Origin: Coriobacteriia bacterium
GTDB taxonomy: Bacteria; Actinomycetota; Coriobacteriia; Anaerosomatales; PALSA-660
Assembly: GCA_030652345.1 (NCBI GenBank)
Contig: JAUSAU010000085.1
Location: 8,072-72,071, forward strand
DNA length: 64,000 nucleotides
Direction: 5' to 3'
The notes under the pieces were generated by a model. It searched no databases and had not been told where the DNA came from. It saw only the letters and a program-made list of their open reading frames with translations. Position numbers and translations under genes: made by a program. Of the stretch, positions 62,026 to 64,000 are shown one piece after another; positions within the stretch are counted from its first letter, which is position 1, and the number at the start of each line of letters is the position of its first letter.

Positions 62026-64000
62026 CTACGGCCAGCGCGGACTCGGTGCGGTGGTGTGACTCGAGCAGGTCACGCCGCCGCCAGAGGACGCTTGGCAGTC
62101 GCTCGTGTTGGCCCAGTTGGTCTGGGCTCCGGAAGCCGGGGCCTTGATGCCCTGGATCGTGAGTGAGTTGTAGGGGTACGGGTCCGTCTTGTAGCCGATC
62201 AGGCGCGGACGTCTCCAGGCGTGCGGCACCCTGGTGTGGCAGGCGATGCAGCGTGTGACATGGCTGCCGTTGTGCGTTCCGCCGTGGTTCGCCCATCCGC
62301 GCGTACTCGTACCGGTGAACGAGTGGCACTTGTAGCAGATGTTCGTCGTACCCATGTACGGCGCGGCATTGGTGACCGTCGCCGCGCTGTAGGGCGCCGG
62401 ATAGGCCGGGTCGATCGTGATGGTCATGTTCGCGCCGTGCGGGCCCGTCGAGCCCGAGTACAGGTGGCAGTCGTTGCACTTGACCATCGAGGTATTGGTC
62501 CAGCCGGCCTTGAGGTAGTTCGCGGCGGTCTCGGCCGGCCAGGTGATACCCGCCGCCATCGCGGTGAAGGTGGCCGTCTTCATACCGGCGTTGGCCGGGA
62601 AGAGACGGTGGCCCGACGCGCCGCCGGTCAGGTCGAACTGCCAGCCGCCGGTCATCGACGTGCCCGTCGAGCTCAGGCCGGAGCGCTGCGCGTGGATCGT
62701 CAGCGAGGTGCCGGTCGAGGAGATCGTCGTGTGGCAGTCGACGCACAGGGCGGTGCCGGATGCCTTGAGCACGGCCGTATCGGCGTTTGTCTTGGTGACG
62801 TTGAGCGGTGCGCCACTATCGTAGCTGCGGCGGTGGCACTGGCTGCACGGACGCGGCTTGAAGGCCGTCAGCGTCGTGTGCTCGCTCTCCAGATCCACCA
62901 TGTGGCAACCCTGGCACCAGCCGGTGACGAACGCGCTGGTGAACAGCGTCGTGTTGCCGATCGCAGTCGCGTGGCGCGTGGTGCGGTGCACGGTCAGGTT
63001 CATGCCCGCGTGGCAGTCCGCACCCTGGCAGTTGTCCGTGGGTGTGTAGGTGTTGTTGCGGTGGCACACCTGGCAGTCGTGCAGCGTGCCGAACCCGGCG
63101 ATCGTGGTCGTCACGTTGCTGTGCAGTGCCGCAACGTCGCTGACCACGTGGCACTCGCTGCCGAACGGGTTGTTCTGGCAGCTCTGGGCAGCCGTGCTGT
63201 TGGCGGCGAGTGTGCCCTCCGTCAGCGTGGTGGTGAAGCCCTCGATGATGATGTCGTCGTAGTAGACCGAGCGATAGCTGCCGGTGAGAGCTGCGGTGAA
63301 GCGGAAGACGATGGCGGCGCCGACCGGCACGTCGACGGTCGCGAGCGACCACGTCGGGGTGCCCGTCGTGAACACCGTCGGCGTCGTCCAGGTCGAGCCG
63401 TTGTCCGGCGAGTACGCAAAGCCGTAGAAGTCGCCGGCGGTGAGCGTGGTGGTGTTGGTGATGTAGCGATACGTCACGCGTGCGGTGCTGTATGCGCTCA
63501 GGTTCACAGACCGCTGGAAGCTGTATCCATTGGCCGCGCGCGTCGCCTGACCCAGGATCCGGGCCGTCGCCGGCGTGGTACCCACCGGAGGCGTCGTGGA
63601 GTTCGACACGAGCGTGGTGCTCGTGCGCGTCCATGCGGTCGGCCAGGTGGTCGTCAGACCGAACGTCTCGTTGACAGACGTCGCCGTGGTGACCGTGGCG
63701 CTGTAGCGCGAGCCCGGCGCCGACATGATCTCGGCCGAGGCGTCATGCGCCGTCGACGTGGTCTGGTGCGTGGCGGCGAGTGCGTGGCACGCCGTGCACT
63801 TCATGCCGCCGGCCTGCAGGGCCCACTTGCCGTTGGACGGCCGGCCCCACGGATCGACGCTGTCGATGTGGCAACCGACGCACACCTTGTTGCGCGGGGC
63901 GGTCGTCGCCTCGAGCGAGATCGTCGTCGGTATCGTGTGGGCTTCCCAGAGCTTCGTGTCGTGGCACTGCGTGCACGCGAAGCCGCCGTTGTACGGGACG
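62026..64000 (-). CDS. multihaem c-type cytochrome with inserted beta-sandwich domain, 5' end cut off
   Basis: The visible 657 residues contain ten CxxCH haem sites (CTQCH, CVGCH, CTACH, CQVCH, CQGCH, CSQCH, CVDCH, CNDCH, CYKCH, CIACH). Two spaced variants (CQGADCH; C-x8-CH in CQNNPFGSECH) may also bind haem. Between the third and next sites is a 150-residue jelly-roll-like domain (VNLSAYSTARVTYRYI; VYYDDIIIEGF), which resembles carbohydrate- or surface-binding modules. The beginning, including any signal peptide, lies beyond the right edge. Such proteins move electrons across the cell envelope. The last segment, GVTCSSH, is a degenerate haem site. Confidence 0.9.
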   Translation of the reverse strand, partial: VPYNGGFACTQCHDTKLWEAHTIPTTISLEATTAPRNKVCVGCHIDSVDPWGRPSNGKWALQAGGMKCTACHALAATHQTTSTAHDASAEIMSAPGSRYSATVTTATSVNETFGLTTTWPTAWTRTSTTLVSNSTTPPVGTTPATARILGQATRAANGYSFQRSVNLSAYSTARVTYRYITNTTTLTAGDFYGFAYSPDNGSTWTTPTVFTTGTPTWSLATVDVPVGAAIVFRFTAALTGSYRSVYYDDIIIEGFTTTLTEGTLAANSTAAQSCQNNPFGSECHVVSDVAALHSNVTTTIAGFGTLHDCQVCHRNNTYTPTDNCQGADCHAGMNLTVHRTTRHATAIGNTTLFTSAFVTGWCQGCHMVDLESEHTTLTAFKPRPCSQCHRRSYDSGAPLNVTKTNADTAVLKASGTALCVDCHTTISSTGTSLTIHAQRSGLSSTGTSMTGGWQFDLTGGASGHRLFPANAGMKTATFTAMAAGITWPAETAANYLKAGWTNTSMVKCNDCHLYSGSTGPHGANMTITIDPAYPAPYSAATVTNAAPYMGTTNICYKCHSFTGTSTRGWANHGGTHNGSHVTRCIACHTRVPHAWRRPRLIGYKTDPYPYNSLTIQGIKAPASGAQTNWANTSDCQASSGGGVTCSSHTTAPSPRWP

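Overview
The window is high-GC DNA whose gene content best fits an anaerobic or microaerophilic actinobacterium, probably class Coriobacteriia (for example the Anaerosomatales/OPB41 lineage). This placement is an inference from gene content: a multihaem c-type cytochrome, rubrerythrin, ECF and PadR regulators, frequent GTG starts, some leaderless promoters and an apparent selenoprotein. No tRNA, rRNA gene, CRISPR array, insertion sequence or integrase was seen.

Layout. 1-6.2 kb holds a PadR/HAAS regulatory pair cut by the left edge, a cyclase-fold protein, an MNT/HEPN toxin-antitoxin pair with an HTH domain fused to the antitoxin, a spermidine-synthase-like protein, two YdeI-type proteins and an ECF sigma factor with a membrane partner. 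6.3-15.8 kb is an exopolysaccharide locus. A secreted GH26-like hydrolase lies under a c-di-GMP-I riboswitch and is divergent from an overlapping operon of a GT39-like membrane glycosyltransferase, a BcsA-like synthase and a GH26-like lipoprotein. A convergent set follows: a ChbG-type deacetylase, a flippase and a DPM1-like glycosyltransferase. A CRP-type palindrome lies upstream of that set.

16-25.5 kb carries a TfoX-N-like protein, the pseudouridine catabolic pair psuK-psuG, a SPASM radical SAM enzyme, a GSDEF/HD-GYP c-di-GMP protein, a SulP transporter and a PhzF protein. 25.5-31.5 kb holds a second PadR/HAAS operon, a PLP trans-sulfuration enzyme, rsgA and rubrerythrin. 31.5-38 kb is rich in signalling: an orphan PAS histidine kinase, a LysR regulator, and an OmpR/HK pair followed by a secreted OB-fold protein. 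37.6-45.1 kb has an AlkA-like glycosylase, a DUF2284 protein, an aldo/keto reductase, a Glu-Pro repeat protein, an SDR, an HELGH membrane protein, an atypical response regulator and msrB. Next to msrB is an msrA whose catalytic codon is UGA followed by a SECIS-like hairpin, so a selenoprotein MsrA that ordinary gene calling breaks.

46-64 kb includes a TIGR00300 ornithine cyclodeaminase-type enzyme, an ABC exporter of the MacB/FtsX type, hisG, purE, a HemW-like protein, purD, another cellulose-synthase-like glycosyltransferase, a surface protein with a stop codon inside its signal peptide, purA and a PH-domain protein. The right edge cuts a large multihaem cytochrome with an inserted beta-sandwich domain.

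The themes that connect genes are c-di-GMP-controlled extracellular polysaccharide (riboswitch, GT/GH26 genes, HD-GYP protein), oxidative-damage defence (rubrerythrin, MsrA/MsrB), purine and histidine synthesis, and extracellular electron transfer.
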